Positions 48,531 through 62,029 of a DNA stretch of 64,000 nt are shown piece after piece. Source of the DNA: Ficedula albicollis (taxonomy: Eukaryota; Chordata; Aves; Passeriformes; Muscicapidae). The notes under the pieces were generated by a model that ran no database searches, was not told the DNA's origin, and worked only from the letters and a program-made list of their open reading frames with translations. Made by a program: the position numbers and the translations under genes. Position 1 is the first letter of the stretch. The number at the start of each line of letters is the position of its first letter. The stretch lies in NCBI RefSeq assembly GCF_000247815.1, contig NC_021680.1:4674782-4738781 (forward strand), in the 5' to 3' direction.

Positions 48531-51500
48531 TGCTGAGTTGTTTTGTTTGGTTTTTGTAGTTTTTTTTTTTTTTTAAGAAAACTGGCAATATTTTATACAA
48601 AACAGCGTTTGCCTTCATATCTAGTGGAAGTCTACAGCAAGTTGCAGGGGAAGAGCCAAAACCATGAATTTACTCAATTATTTATACCACTGAGAAGCTT
48701 GTATGAGATCCATGTTTCCTACTGGTACCATTTCAGATAATCCCAGTCATTCCAAGCAAAAAGTGCCACGTAAATTAATGCCTAATCCTGTTGAACTCAA
48801 GAAGTTCAGTGCCCTCTCTAGCACAGCCCAATGCTTTGCTGGGGCTCCAGCAGCTTCAAGCTTGATTTCCAGGGTGAATAAGCAGGTCAGCAGTGCCAAT
48901 ATCCCAGTTTTTCCATGGGGAGGGCAGGCAGGATGAGGGGCTGGCCCCTCTCCCAAGCTCTCAGCCCCCCCAGGCTGCACAGGACAAGGACCACAATGCT
49001 ATTTTCAAGGGCAGCTGTTGTTTCCACAGGTCAAACGCTGGGGGAAGCATGGCCTGGGCTCAGTCTGTGGATGCAGTACTGGCCAATAAAGGTAAGAAGT
49101 GATGGAAAAAATGGATGTGGTCTGAAAAACTTTTGTCATCCCAGCTGCCAAGCACTTCACACTGCTCTCCCCTCCAGCACTGAGCCCACCAGAGCTGCTG
49201 TCCGGAGAGGTTTGTCCAGGCTGCAAACACAATATTCAGGGGCAGGCAGAAATGCTGTGAAATAGTTTACATTAAGGTGACTGCTAAATTTCCCCTTGCA
49301 ATGGTTTCATTTTTCATAATTTTTTTTTTACACAAAAAACCCCCCACAAACGTTTCCTTGGGTATTCCTGAGAAACGTGTGTGTTGTGCAGTGGCTTCCA
49401 GTCAAACGAAAAATGACATATTTCAAGTCACTTCTCCTAGAAATGTCATTTCTACAGACCTGACACCACAAACCACATGCAGCTTAGAAATTTCCTTGCC
49501 CCTGCCCCATTTCCCAGCAGCAAGGTTGTGTCCTGGACCCCGGGGTGCCTCCACACTGCTCCTGGATAGCATTAATTGACTAACACAATTAAATCCGGGT
49601 ACTGTCTTTACTCGGAGCTTGCGATTTGGATTCACTTTAACCCAATTTCTCCTGAACCAACCTTTATTTCTTTCATTTTTGTTTCTCCTTCTAAGTGAAA
49701 AACAAATGAAAAACAGTCACAAAGAAGCAACAAGGAGTCTATATTTTATCCAAGGAGTTTCTATTTTATCCTTTGCCCCATTTGGGCCGGGCAGCAGTGG
49801 GGAGAGCAGACGTGCACAGTGTGACCCACGTCTCTATTTGCTCCCCAACCCAGGGCTCAGCCTCAAATCCCGGATTTTAGCAAATCTTTTAACAAATGGA
49901 CCGGTGCTAAAAAGACCAAACCACAGCAGGCAGCTGTTGGGAGCAATCCATGGTTGGCAACTCACCAGAAAATTCTCTCTGCAGTCCCATTATCGGCACT
50001 ATCATTTAATCTCCTGTATTTATTTCCCCTGCAGCAGCTTCTCAAACCTGACTGCTGGCTGACATGTAGAGGAGAGGCAGATACATAGGTTACACTATGC
50101 ACGTGCTATAAATTATAAATATAAATATAAATATAAATATAAATATAAATATAAATATAAATATAAATATAAATATAAATATAAATATAAATATAAATAT
50201 AAATATAAATATAAATATAAATATAAATATAAATATAAATATAAATATAAATATAAATATAAATATAAATATAAATATAAATATAAATATAAATATAAAT
50301 ATAAATATAAATATAAATATAAATATAAATATAAATATAAATATAAATATAAATATAAATATAAATATAAATATAAATATAAATATAAATATAAATATAA
50401 ATATAAATATAAATATAAATATAAATATAAATATAAATATAAATATAAATATAAATATAAATATAAATATAAATATAAATATAAATATAAATATAAATAT
50501 AAATATAAATATAAATATAAATATAAATATAAATATAAATATAAATATAAATATAAATATAAATATAAATATAAATATAAATATAAATATAAATATAAAT
50601 ATAAATATAAATATAAATATAAATATAAATATAAATATAAATATAAATATAAATATAAATATAAATATAAATATAAATATAAATATAAATATAAATATAA
50701 ATATAAATATAAATATAAATATAAATATAAATATAAATATAAATATAAATATAAATATAAATATAAATATAAATATAAATATAAATATAAATATAAATAT
50801 AAATATAAATATAAATATAAATATAAATATAAATATAAATATAAATATAAATATAAATATAAATATAAATATAAATATAAATATAAATATAAATATAAAT
50901 ATAAATATAAATATAAATATAAATATAAATATAAATATAAATATAAATATAAATATAAATATAAATATAAATATAAATATAAATATAAATATAAATATAA
51001 ATATAAATATAAATATAAATATAAATATAAATATAAATATAAACATAAATATAAATATAAACTTAAATAAAAATATAAATCTTAACATAACATACACACA
51101 TGTGTGAGTGTGCACACACACAGATTGCACTGGCCTTTCCATTCTCCTCCACCCACTATCTGTGTGATGCATTTCCCCAGAGGGCCTGGCAGCTTTTCGG
51201 GCATTTTTGAAGTCTGAGTTCAGCGAGGAGAACGTGGAGTTCTGGCTGGCCTGCGAGGACTTCAAGAAAACCAAATCCTCCACCAAGATTGCCTTGAAAG
51301 CCCGAAAGATTTATTCTGACTTTATACAAGCTGATGCTCCAAAGGAGGTAAAGAGTTTTTGCCGTGTGTGCTTTGGGTACTGAGGATGGGGATGAAGTGG
51401 AAAGTTTGGATCCAGACCTCAAGCAATGACAGAAAATACAATTCAGCCCGGCTGTAACTCCCATTTTCATGTCCATTATTTACCGGGTAAACACCCTGTG

Positions 51501-52489
51501 CAACTCTGTGAAGCAAAGACTGTGATTCACAATTTAAATTCTTCACACTGGGAATAAGTTTACCTCACTTTCTGAACTTTCGAGAAAGTTTTGCTCAAAA
51601 TAATTTGCTTTCTCTAACCATTTTTCATAATGCAGTAAGCACCATTTCTTCCATATTTAAGGTACCAGGGCATTAATAGGTGCGTGATTGCATTTGCTCT
51701 TTTGTATAGTTATTTTTGACATGATGAGAATACAAAAATTTCCATCACAGAATTCAGCTCTATCATTATTTCAAAAATTGTTCTTTACTGTGAAAGAACA
51801 AATTGCTTATTAATCATTATTCACTTTCTGGACCTGAAACTTGTACACTGATGTTTTTGCCTTTGCTAGCAAGAGTGCTTTAAATGTCCCCATGTCTTAC
51901 ATATGACTGAAATCCATCTTATTATTGTTAAAAACAAAAATCCATTAAAAACACATAGGGCCAAAATCTAAACTGATGCTGAGTACCTTCCCTTTTAATT
52001 TACTCTTTGATAATCAGCCCTTCATAGGATTTGGTTTGGCAGAAAGATGAGAAGGGAAAGCAAGGTTTTTTGCTTCTTTTTTTTTTTTCAGGGATGCCAT
52101 CTTTTTAAGAGGCAAATAAAATAAAGAGTTCAGTCTGCTAGAAAAGGAAGGGATGAGCTTCCTGTTTGTTTGCATCAGCGGGGTTATTTGGGAGGAAATT
52201 CAAATTTCAGTTGTGTCCTGGGCACAAACAGCCCTCAGCTTTCTGAGCAAACTGACACAGCTTTCGTGCTCCTCTCTTCCTACAGATAAATATCGACTTC
52301 CACACCAAAAATGACATCTCCCAGAAGATCTCAGAGCCCACCCTGAGCTGCTTTGATGCTGCTCAGAGCTCCATCTACTCCCTGATGGCCAAGGACTCCT
52401 TCCCCAGGTTCCTGAGGTCAGATGTGTACAAGGAGCTGCTGCAGAAGCACCAGGACAGGAATCAGAAGAGGTGGCTCCCATTTCTGTGA
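47627..52489 (+). CDS. RGS21: RGS21, regulator of G-protein signalling 21 (four coding exons)
   Basis: Coding exons are 47627-47637, 49030-49091, 51181-51347 and 52286-52489. Joined, they give 147 residues, against 152 in human RGS21. The protein is little more than an RGS box: [13 protein letters not shown] (12-24), [19 protein letters not shown] (from about 34), INIDFHTK (81-88), [14 protein letters not shown] and the end KRWLPFL. The INID and [11 protein letters not shown] segments and the WLPFL end are characteristic of RGS21. Family knowledge: a small R4 GAP for Gi/Gq, in mammals linked to taste and chemosensory cells. All phases fit. The N-terminus differs from human: MPVK joins directly to SNAGG, so the two cysteines after MPVK are absent. 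RGS18 ends about 11.7 kb upstream on the same strand. Confidence 0.92.
47638..49029 (+). other. RGS21 intron after first coding exon
   Basis: About 1.4 kb between GTGAGTG and TTCCACAG. It contains a long poly-T run at about 48483-48528 and a second at 48560-48574. No other gene seen. Confidence 0.65.
49030..49091 (+). CDS. RGS21: RGS21 62-bp exon (start of RGS domain)
   Basis: The exon lies between the acceptor TTTCCACAG and the donor GTAAGAAG. It encodes [20 protein letters not shown]. It aligns with the mammalian TMTWSENMDTLLANQ segment and has the same size and phase as RGS18 exon 3. Confidence 0.88.
49092..51180 (+). other. RGS21 intron with large AT array
   Basis: About 2.1 kb, nearly half of which is the ATAAAT array. 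The remaining part is ordinary. Confidence 0.8.
50108..51080. repeat. (ATAAAT)n hexanucleotide microsatellite, about 950 bp
   Basis: About 155 near-perfect ATAAAT units with a few substitutions only at the right end (ACATAAAT and ACTTAAAT near 51040-51080). It lies in the RGS21 intron, ending about 100 bp before the acceptor of the core RGS exon. Confidence 0.98.
51181..51347 (+). CDS. RGS21: RGS21 167-bp exon (core of RGS domain)
   Basis: The exon lies between the acceptor TTCCCCAG and the donor GTAAAG. It encodes [20 protein letters not shown] and the end QADAPKE. All residues of the SEEN G-alpha contact are present. An AT hexanucleotide array ends about 110 bp upstream. Confidence 0.97.
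51348..52285 (+). other. RGS21 last intron
   Basis: 938 bp between GTAAAG and CTACAG. AT-rich; no feature recognised. Confidence 0.8.
52286..52489 (+). CDS. RGS21: RGS21 terminal coding exon
   Basis: The exon starts after CTTCCTACAG with [20 protein letters not shown], continues with [20 protein letters not shown] and ends KRWLPFL at TGA 52487-52489. It is intact and of normal composition, unlike the equivalent RGS18 exon. Confidence 0.96.
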   Translation: MNIDFHTKNDISQKISEPTLSCFDAAQSSIYSLMAKDSFPRFLRSDVYKELLQKHQDRNQKRWLPFL

Positions 52490-52685
52490 GGAAGAACACT
52501 GAGCTCTTCAGGAATTGATAACGCCTCCCTTTATTTTTATTTTTAAAAATTATAATAAGTTTTTTCAAAGTACAAATTGCACACGATGCTTTCTAACAGC
52601 AGTAGAGGAATATTCAGAGAGCAGGATGGAGTATGCCAGACACTTGAGCTACCTTCCTAATAAAAAAGTTTGACATTGTTATTTT
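52490..52685 (+). terminator. RGS21 3' UTR with polyadenylation signal
   Basis: AATAAA at 52659-52664, about 170 bp after the stop, is followed by a GTTTGACATTGTTATTTTTT U-rich downstream element. A second AATAAA occurs at about 52771. The first is the likely end of a short 3' UTR. Confidence 0.6.
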
Positions 52686-53888
52686 TTTCCAGTGTTTGCT
52701 TCATTTTTCAAAGAGTTTGAGATTTTTAAACAGAATGTTTTGGTTTTCTTGTTTTCTGTATGGCCTCCAAAATAAATCCCTTTTGGGAGGCTTGAATACA
52801 TTTACTGCTTCATTTGCCATCTTATTGGTAGCTTGCAAAACATTTTAAATCCTCTTTCAAACCTGTTTTATACTAATTCAAAACAGGACTTGTAGAAATA
52901 TGGTCGACAACACACTATGGTAATATTTAATAAATAGGCAGCTGCTTTATAGCAAATGTTCTTGGCATTCAGAGCAAATTAATGTTTCATAACACAGCTG
53001 TCTTCAGTAAGGTCTTCAAGTTTCTTTGTGTTAATTTAATTTTTTATTGAAAAGTCAAATTTATTAATTGCATAGGCATTTGGCAAGAAAACCACAACTG
53101 AGTTAATCTTCCTTTGTACATATTCAGTCAATTAATTTTCTTCTCCTTTCCAAATATATTGGTGGTACTGTCTCCATCTACTCACAAAGAAATAATTTCA
53201 TTAATTGCTACCAATGAAATTCATTTACTAATTTAATTTCAATAAAATAGAGATGAGCAGGCATAAGAAACAGCTTCAGGCTGTAAAGCAAACATGTTAA
53301 TCAGGATTTAAGTCATGGTGTTATCTTTCAAATCAGCAAGGTATCTATCTTCAGGTGCCTACAGATGCACACACAGATTAAATTTGCTGCTCCTGGAGGA
53401 TTTATTGCACATATTCAGATGAAGGGAGGAGCTGTGTCATGGTATTGAAGAAAGAATACTTTAAACCCTACAGGGAAGAAATAATCTTTGCTACGGGGAT
53501 AAAAAAATTCTAAATACAAGAGAAAGCAATAAGATTTTTCAAGAAGAAAAGAAAAAAAATCTATCATCTTAATTTGATGCTTTTGAGGTGCTATAAACAT
53601 CCAGGAATCTTGCCCTGTTTAGAGCTCTGCTCACACCTTCTACACACCACCACATCCTCTATGCAAAATATCCTTTCTATTTTATCAAACTGCACTAAGG
53701 AACTGAGTCATTTGGACCATAAAGGATGTGAAGCACCCTGAAGTTATGAACTGAGGTTAAAATCCTGCCCCATTTTTAGCAGGCAGGGTGAAAAAATATC
53801 CATTCTTTGATACCTAACTTCAAGTCTATCACCTAGCTCTCATTTTTTGCTGTCTGCATTTCTTTTTCTGTTCTTTCCCCCCCCCACC
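52686..53888. other. Intergenic sequence after RGS21
   Basis: AT-rich; nothing recognised beyond a second AATAAA near 52771. Confidence 0.55.
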
Positions 53889-55034
53889 CCAGAGGAAAGA
53901 GGAAGGAGCACAAAGGCTGAGGTTATGTGACAAGGAGGATGTGGGCTCCCCTTGCTGTGCTGCTCATCCCCAGTGACATTTCGGGGGAAAACCACCTCTC
54001 CTGCCTGAGCACAGCACAGGCAGCAGCCAGCAGGGCCCAAATTTTGGCATTGACTCCAGAGTGCCCCAAGTCACCTTCCCCTCCTACAAACTGTTCTCAG
54101 AACAGAAAGTTCCCACAGGATTCTGAAATTTTGAAAATGAAGAGGTGGCATCACGCCACTCTTCGCAGTCGGGCGAGGAGGAGCAAGCAGAAACCCAAAA
54201 TTTCTGTGCCACCAATCTTTTGGGGCCTGAGGATAAAAATATGCCTTGGAAACAAAAGGGTGGTAATGAAATCTCATAATTCTCTCTGTGTGCCCCTGTA
54301 AACTTCTGGCCCTACCCCATCACAGAGGTAGAAAGTGCCAGAAACAGCTCCTGGACATCTGAAAACAGCTCAAGGAGAAGTGCCAAGCACGTATAAAATA
54401 GTCAAACATGATAAAAATAACGTTATTTTGATGTCCAATTCTGATAACACAAAAACAGCCCCCGCCAGAGGAAAGAGGAAGGAGCACAAAGGCTGAGGTT
54501 ATGTGACAAGGAGGATGTGGGCTCCCCTTGCTGTGCTGCTCATCCCCAGTGACATTTCGGGGGAAAACCACCTCTCCTGCCTGAGCACAGCACAGGCAGC
54601 AGCCAGCAGGGCCCAAATTTTGGCATTGACTCCAGAGTGCCCCAAGTCACCTTCCCCTCCTACAAACTGTTCTCAGAACAGAAAGTTCCCACAGGATTCT
54701 GAAATTTTGAAAATGAAGAGGTGGCATCACGCCACTCTTCGCAGTCGGGCGAGGAGGAGCAAGCAGAAACCCAAAATTTCTGTGCCACCAATCTTTTGGG
54801 GCCTGAGGATAAAAATATGCCTTGGAAACAAAAGGGTGGTAATGAAATCTCATAATTCTCTCTGTGTGCCCCTGTAAACTTCTGGCCCTACCCCATCACA
54901 GAGGTAGAAAGTGCCAGAAACAGCTCCTGGACATCTGAAAACAGCTCAAGGAGAAGTGCCAAGCACGTATAAAATAGTCAAACATGATAAAAATAACGTT
55001 ATTTTGATGTCCAATTCTGATAACACAAAAACAG
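53889..55034. repeat. 576-bp perfect-looking tandem duplication
   Basis: The sequence from AGAGGAAAGAGGAAGGAGCA (53891) repeats at 54467 and runs to 55034. No difference is visible between the copies over about 568 bp. The identical 124-residue reading frames at 53927 and 54503 come from this duplication and are not supported as a gene. Confidence 0.95.
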
Positions 55035-56474
55035 TATCAGGAAGCATCGTGTCCACACGATGTCTGGCTGATCCTCTGTTATCAGCAGCACCATTACTGC
55101 CACCAGAGGTGATAATTCTTGACATTTTCACATATGGCATTGGTTTTAATAATCACACAGTGAAGACCCATGAAGGGTTTTAACATATTTTCAATTAATT
55201 TAGGATGTTTTTAAGAGAAATGTACAGGAATGGCACTTCTAGAGGGTATCCCTGACTCAGTACTCATTCTTTCATAATCTCTTAATGAAAAATTTGGTAC
55301 TCCCACTGGACAAAGCTAATTAAACTTTTGTTGTTGATCAAGCCTCACAACGTTTTTATTAATCTGTTTCAGATGCTAAGCATGAGATGAAACTTGGCAG
55401 AATTTAAATAAAGGATCACTATAAATTCATATACATCCAAAGGCCATTGGATTGCCATTCACAAGTAATTTTTCAAACCCTCAGAGCACTCTCTGCCAAT
55501 ACCATATGCAATTAGACAAAAGCATCTACAGCATATTGAAATGGTTTGGATTTTAGCAATCAAATTCTGAAAACTTCTGTAATGCAACTTATAATTTAAG
55601 CACTACAAAAGATCTATTTCAGAAAGTGTTTGAAGAAACCCAGGTGTGAAAGATGGGAGGCAGTTAGTAGTCTTTATTTCTCTTTATTTCCTAGGTCTAA
55701 AACTGCTGCTTCATACTCCTACATCACCAAAAAAAGGTCACAGCTTAGCATCCAAGCTCTGACAATTTGACTGAGGAAAGGCCAAGAACTGAAGTGTGAT
55801 TTAGAGGATTTAGGTTGAACTTTGAAAAGACTCGATCTTGTTCAGCACAAAAAGGCAGATTTACCAAAAAATCCTACCAAATAGAAAGGAGAGTAAAAAA
55901 TGCAAAGTGAATACCACATATTTAAAAAAAAAAATAAAAAAAAATCCCAGTTTCTTCATGCAGTGCCAATCCTAAAGTTCCAACAGCATAGAAACTCAGA
56001 GATCCCAGCACATCCATCATGCTTCCATTGTGCCAGGACCACCCCAGGTTTAAAATTAAAGGCATGCAGTCTGTGCTTTCATTCTATTCATACATGTTAT
56101 ATTTGTAAAATATGCAGAGAAAAGTAATAGGCATGGACATAAAGATAATAGATGCAAATTAGTCCTCAGCACAGGACTGGTGTCAGGATCGTTCTGAAGC
56201 TCAGGAGCACAAATTAAAGGCAGGCAGGTGCATTTTCAGCTGCAGACACCATTATGTGACACTCTTGCGTGTGTCTTCTCCAAGGTTTGTTAAATCCAAT
56301 GCATTTCTGTAAACGCTGGTGGTGAAAACTCAGTATTTTCTCTTTTGCCAGAAAGTTATCTGCTAACACTGTAATGCAGAAACATGTTTGAACAGAGACA
56401 CGTAATTACAGGCTTGAGAATCTCTCAGGTTTTGCTCACCCCCTGCTCACCTCTGTGGGGGACAGATCAGACAC

Positions 56475-56686
56475 ACAAGACAGTAAAATCCAGCCTGAGC
56501 TACACACATAAAATTCTGGAGTTCTGAAGCGCCAAAATTGATCATTTTTCACTAAAAAAAAATCTCCACTGGATTTTTGAACAAGACAGTAAAATCCAGC
56601 CTGAGCTACACATATAAAATTCTGGAGTTATGAAGCGCCAAAATTGATCATTTTCCACTAAAAAAAAACTCCACTGGATTTTTGGG
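56475..56686. repeat. 106-bp tandem duplication
   Basis: ACAAGACAGTAAAATCCAGC starts at 56475 and 56581; the copies differ at a few positions. Confidence 0.93.
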
Positions 56687-57520
56687 GAAAGCAGCTGCTA
56701 TGTCTCGACTTTACTGCTGTGTCTTAGAAAGGGAAACCTGCCATTTATAATTTGGCTCCTGCAAAGGCAAGGCAGGAGAATTAAATTATTGAAATCACTG
56801 TAATATCTTTATTTCTGCGTGATAATTACACTCTGCAGTGCTGGTGGAATTTTACAGCACACTATGGATCTGAAATTGAAGTGTGTTTTCTGCCTTTTGG
56901 TTTACTGAAAAACATGATGGGGAGAAAATCATGAAGAGAGCTGCTGTCACAGTTGTTGACACCAATTAAAGGTCTCATGTAACTCAAAGAAGCAGCCTGT
57001 GCTCGTTAAGAAAAAATGAAATTGAGTAGTGAAAAAGAGATCCTCATGCATATTCACCTTCATTTAGCAAACTGTGAGCTGCCTAGGAGCAGTAATTGTT
57101 CGAGATGGCAATTTTGAATTAATTTGGAATATTTCTTTAGTAGCAGAAAGTGTTTTGGCAAACTGACAAGTGGCACTAAAATTATCTTTTAATACTTTAA
57201 GTATTTTGAAGCTGCTCATTTTGAGAACAAACACCTCCCAGCAAAGTTTCTATTCTAATTTTTTTCCCCAGCTTTTCAACTTCTATAATATTAGGTCCTG
57301 GAAATTAGACTCAATGTATTATTACATATTTCAAAGCAGGCCCCGGGTGCTTTGATCTTTATAAGAAAAATGAGTCAATACTAGATCAAATGCTTCCCTA
57401 CTTTATTTTTTTTTTATATATATTGTTGCTATGGTTTCTAGCTGGAATGTCATAATTTCTCTGTACACAAAGTGATATCGCCTTTTAATTTTTTTTCTCC
57501 TGTACTGCATGGGTTAGGTT

Positions 57521-57534
57521 ATTTGCATATAAAA
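57521..57534 (+). promoter_or_regulatory. Octamer fused to a TATA box
   Basis: ATTTGCAT overlaps TATAAAA by one base. The octamer is a POU-factor site and is seen beside TATA boxes in some promoters. There is no known transcript here; a chance match is possible in AT-rich DNA. Confidence 0.2.
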
Positions 57535-57846
57535 TGAGTAGAGCTGGATTTGTCTCTCAATCCATATCTGTTTCCATTTAGGTTTGCATGGAGGTTATTT
57601 TTACTCCTATGAATAGTTTCCCTACTATGCATAACAGTCCTGGAAAGACAAACAAAAGCAAGCACTCAGTAAAAACTGCAGGGAAAACATTTTTTTCCTA
57701 ATAGAGTGGTTACAACTTACAGGCTCTTAAACCAGGGAAGAAGAGGAGGGGAATCCATAAATAAATGGTTTCCTGAATAATTTCAAATATGCTGTACTTC
57801 TAAATGTCATGTTTTCATGGAGAGAATAGAAGAAATAATAAAGTTA

Positions 57847-57995
57847 AATGATTTGGTACTTTGGAGGGAAAAAAAAAAGTGTTGCAGAAACCCCTCCATG
57901 ACTGCACGTGCATGGGGAATAATGATTTGGTACTTTGGAGGGAAAAAAAAAACGTGTTGCAGAAACTCCTCCATGACTGCATGTGCATGGGGAAC
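57847..57995. repeat. 74-bp tandem duplication
   Basis: ATGATTTGGTACTTTGGAGG with poly-A, TGTTGCAGAAAC, CTCCATGACTGCA and GTGCATGGGGAA occurs twice. Confidence 0.92.
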
Positions 57996-59342
57996 ACAGC
58001 AAGCCAGGATATAGGGAGATTTCCCAGCCCAGTCTCCCACACTTGGTCTATCAGCCCAAGGCTGAGCTGCAGTGTATTCACCTTTCAATTTTTACCAAAT
58101 CCCAGCAGCAAAACCTTATTTTGTTAAAATCCAATATTTTTCATCCTTCCAAGATATAGAATAGCTGCCCTGCCGGCCACAGAGTCCTTGGTCTTTGAGC
58201 CACTACCACACATAAGCAATGTTATTAATTGTTATTCTCATCTGCTCATAGATATTTCTGCCACCAGCCTTGGGAAATACCCAGGGGCAATTCACTTCTA
58301 GATTGATTGCATAAACCAGAAAGAACGTGAAGAAGTGTAAATACCACAAACTCAAGAAAGCTCATTCTTCACGTCAGAGAATGGGGGAAGCTCCTTTGAA
58401 AGGCTGAACTAGTTTGTTATGTAAAACATTATATTCAAGAGAGAAGATGCATAGGCAAATGCAGGCTGAGTGGGCTGACTACAGAGAACCTCAGAAATGC
58501 CCTTGGCACTGTGCAGTGACATCACACAAACGAGGAGATGCCAGCCCGAGGCATTTTTACCTGCCAGCAGGACACTGCTGCTTGTGACAGCAGCATCTCC
58601 CTGAGTTCTGTGCTCTGTTTTCCTGGTCTCCTACCCAGGCTCCTCACCACAGCTCAAGCCCATTCTGAATTTGCACAGTGCTATCGCTTTGTCTTGCAGT
58701 GCCATCAGCAACTGTGCGATGGGAACACTTTCAAATTGATTAGAATTTAATTTCCAGAACAAATGGACTGGATTTTGATCTCCATGCAATCATTTTGCCC
58801 GTTGTAATGAGATAAAATGACACTAGCAAAAAGCACTGGTACTTATTGAATTTCTTGCCTGAGCTGAGCTTTTTAGGGGAAAAAAATGAAAAGTGCAGCT
58901 TGATAAATGGCATGAGAGGGGTTTTTGTGACATGATATCTTTTCATGTCAAATGGCAAGCACAACATATTCCAAACTAGAGAGACTCATTAGTGCTGACA
59001 CCTTTTACAGCCCCTAATGTTTTTCACTGTTGATAGTGACTCAGTATTGGAAATCATATCTTCTGAGGCAGGAATTAGCAGAACAAACTGTACTTGGATC
59101 ATACTTTATACTTCCTGATATTTATCCCTTTTCCCAGCTTTTCTCACCCTTTATGTGGATCCCTCTGCAGTGACAAAGCTGTTTGCCACAAAGACATTGG
59201 TTTGCACAGCAAGATTGCATTTTGGCATATATTTTAAATACCAAATAATTTGTTTTAAATGTTTTAAAAATATGTTTGCTGGTGGCAATCACCTGTTAAT
59301 GGTAATCCTTCAAGCTTGTTCTCCCATTTTTATCAGGATTAA

Positions 59343-59421
59343 CACTTTTTTTTTTTTTTTTTTTGCCATGCAGGTAATAAGTCTTTTTTTTTTTTTTTTT
59401 CTGCCATGCAGGTAATAAGTC
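59343..59421. repeat. Duplicated poly-T with GCCATGCAGGTAATAAGTCT
   Basis: Two copies of a poly-T run, each followed by GCCATGCAGGTAATAAGTCT. Confidence 0.88.
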
Positions 59422-60090
59422 TGTGTACTAAATTACGATTAGAGGAATGGTAAAGGAGGACACAAAAATTCTGGTTCTTACAAAAAGCTCATAAAAATCT
59501 CCTCAGGTTTCTGTGAATTTACATTCTGTGAATTTACAAAACACATGCCTACCACCATTATTACTTTATAACATAAAGACGTATTTTACATTTTTACATT
59601 TAGGGCAATGACATATATGGATTTAATCATTACAAAAATAAATCCTTTTGCTTCTTTCTTAAAGGGAGTGGTTTGGTTGATTTCCTTTTAGAATGGGTGG
59701 AAATATGGATCAATTCACACTTTTCTATCCTCTGTATAAGCAGAGTTTTATGTTTTTAGGAATTGACTGCTGAACTTCAATTTCCAAAGGGCTGTTTCTC
59801 ACCAGAGTGTTTACAGAGCACAAAGTGTTCACAAAACAATGCAGTCACAAAACAAAATTGTCTGGTTTTATTGTACAAGAAAATTGTATCTCACGCCTTA
59901 CTTTTGTAATGAATTTTCAATATTACTTTGTATTACTGCCCATTTAAAAAAAAAATGTGTATTTAAAACTAGTTGAGAGATTGATCTTTTGCTGTCAGTC
60001 CATATGAACAAAAGGGAAATAACAAAAGGAATTACAGCCCGCTAGAGATCCCTTAAATTCTTCAATTACATCAAAGCGAGGGAAATTCAT

Positions 60091-60098
60091 ATGCAAAT
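60091..60098 (+). promoter_or_regulatory. POU octamer ATGCAAAT in possibly conserved block
   Basis: Perfect octamer within about 180 bp of unique, non-repetitive sequence. Role unknown. Confidence 0.2.
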
Positions 60099-60409
60099 CG
60101 AATCCAGTGGCATTAAAAAAGGGAGGTGGGTACAGTGTAATTGCCGAGAAGGTGCACAGAGGCAGCAGGATAATGACAGACAAATACACATGCTTTATAG
60201 TGCTTTATAAAAGTAAAGCAAATATATCTGAGGGAGGACAGCTCAGAATGCAGCCCCTTGGGCAGGCCAGGGCTCAGAGCAGTGTTTCTGGGAGACACCG
60301 TGTGCCTCGCTGCTGGAACTTGTTCCTTCACGTGTTTGTGTTAACTCTCACCAAAGCCATCAACCTGAGCCCATAGACACTGTTCATACAACACCCCTTT
60401 GGGTTTCTG

Positions 60410-62029
<1,620 letters not shown>

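Larger units (their letters stand above)
55035..60409. other. Intergenic sequence downstream of RGS21
   Basis: AT-rich, with three small duplications listed separately. I looked for RGS1 exons (the next gene in the human order) and found none. Confidence 0.55.

Noticed and set aside
50090..51286. Reverse-strand 398-residue frame of alternating Phe and Ile
   Set aside because: Translation of the ATAAAT array; not a membrane protein.
53927..54877. Two identical 124-residue frames as a duplicated gene
   Set aside because: The identity is explained by the 576-bp duplication; no splice sites, family resemblance or codon pattern support coding.
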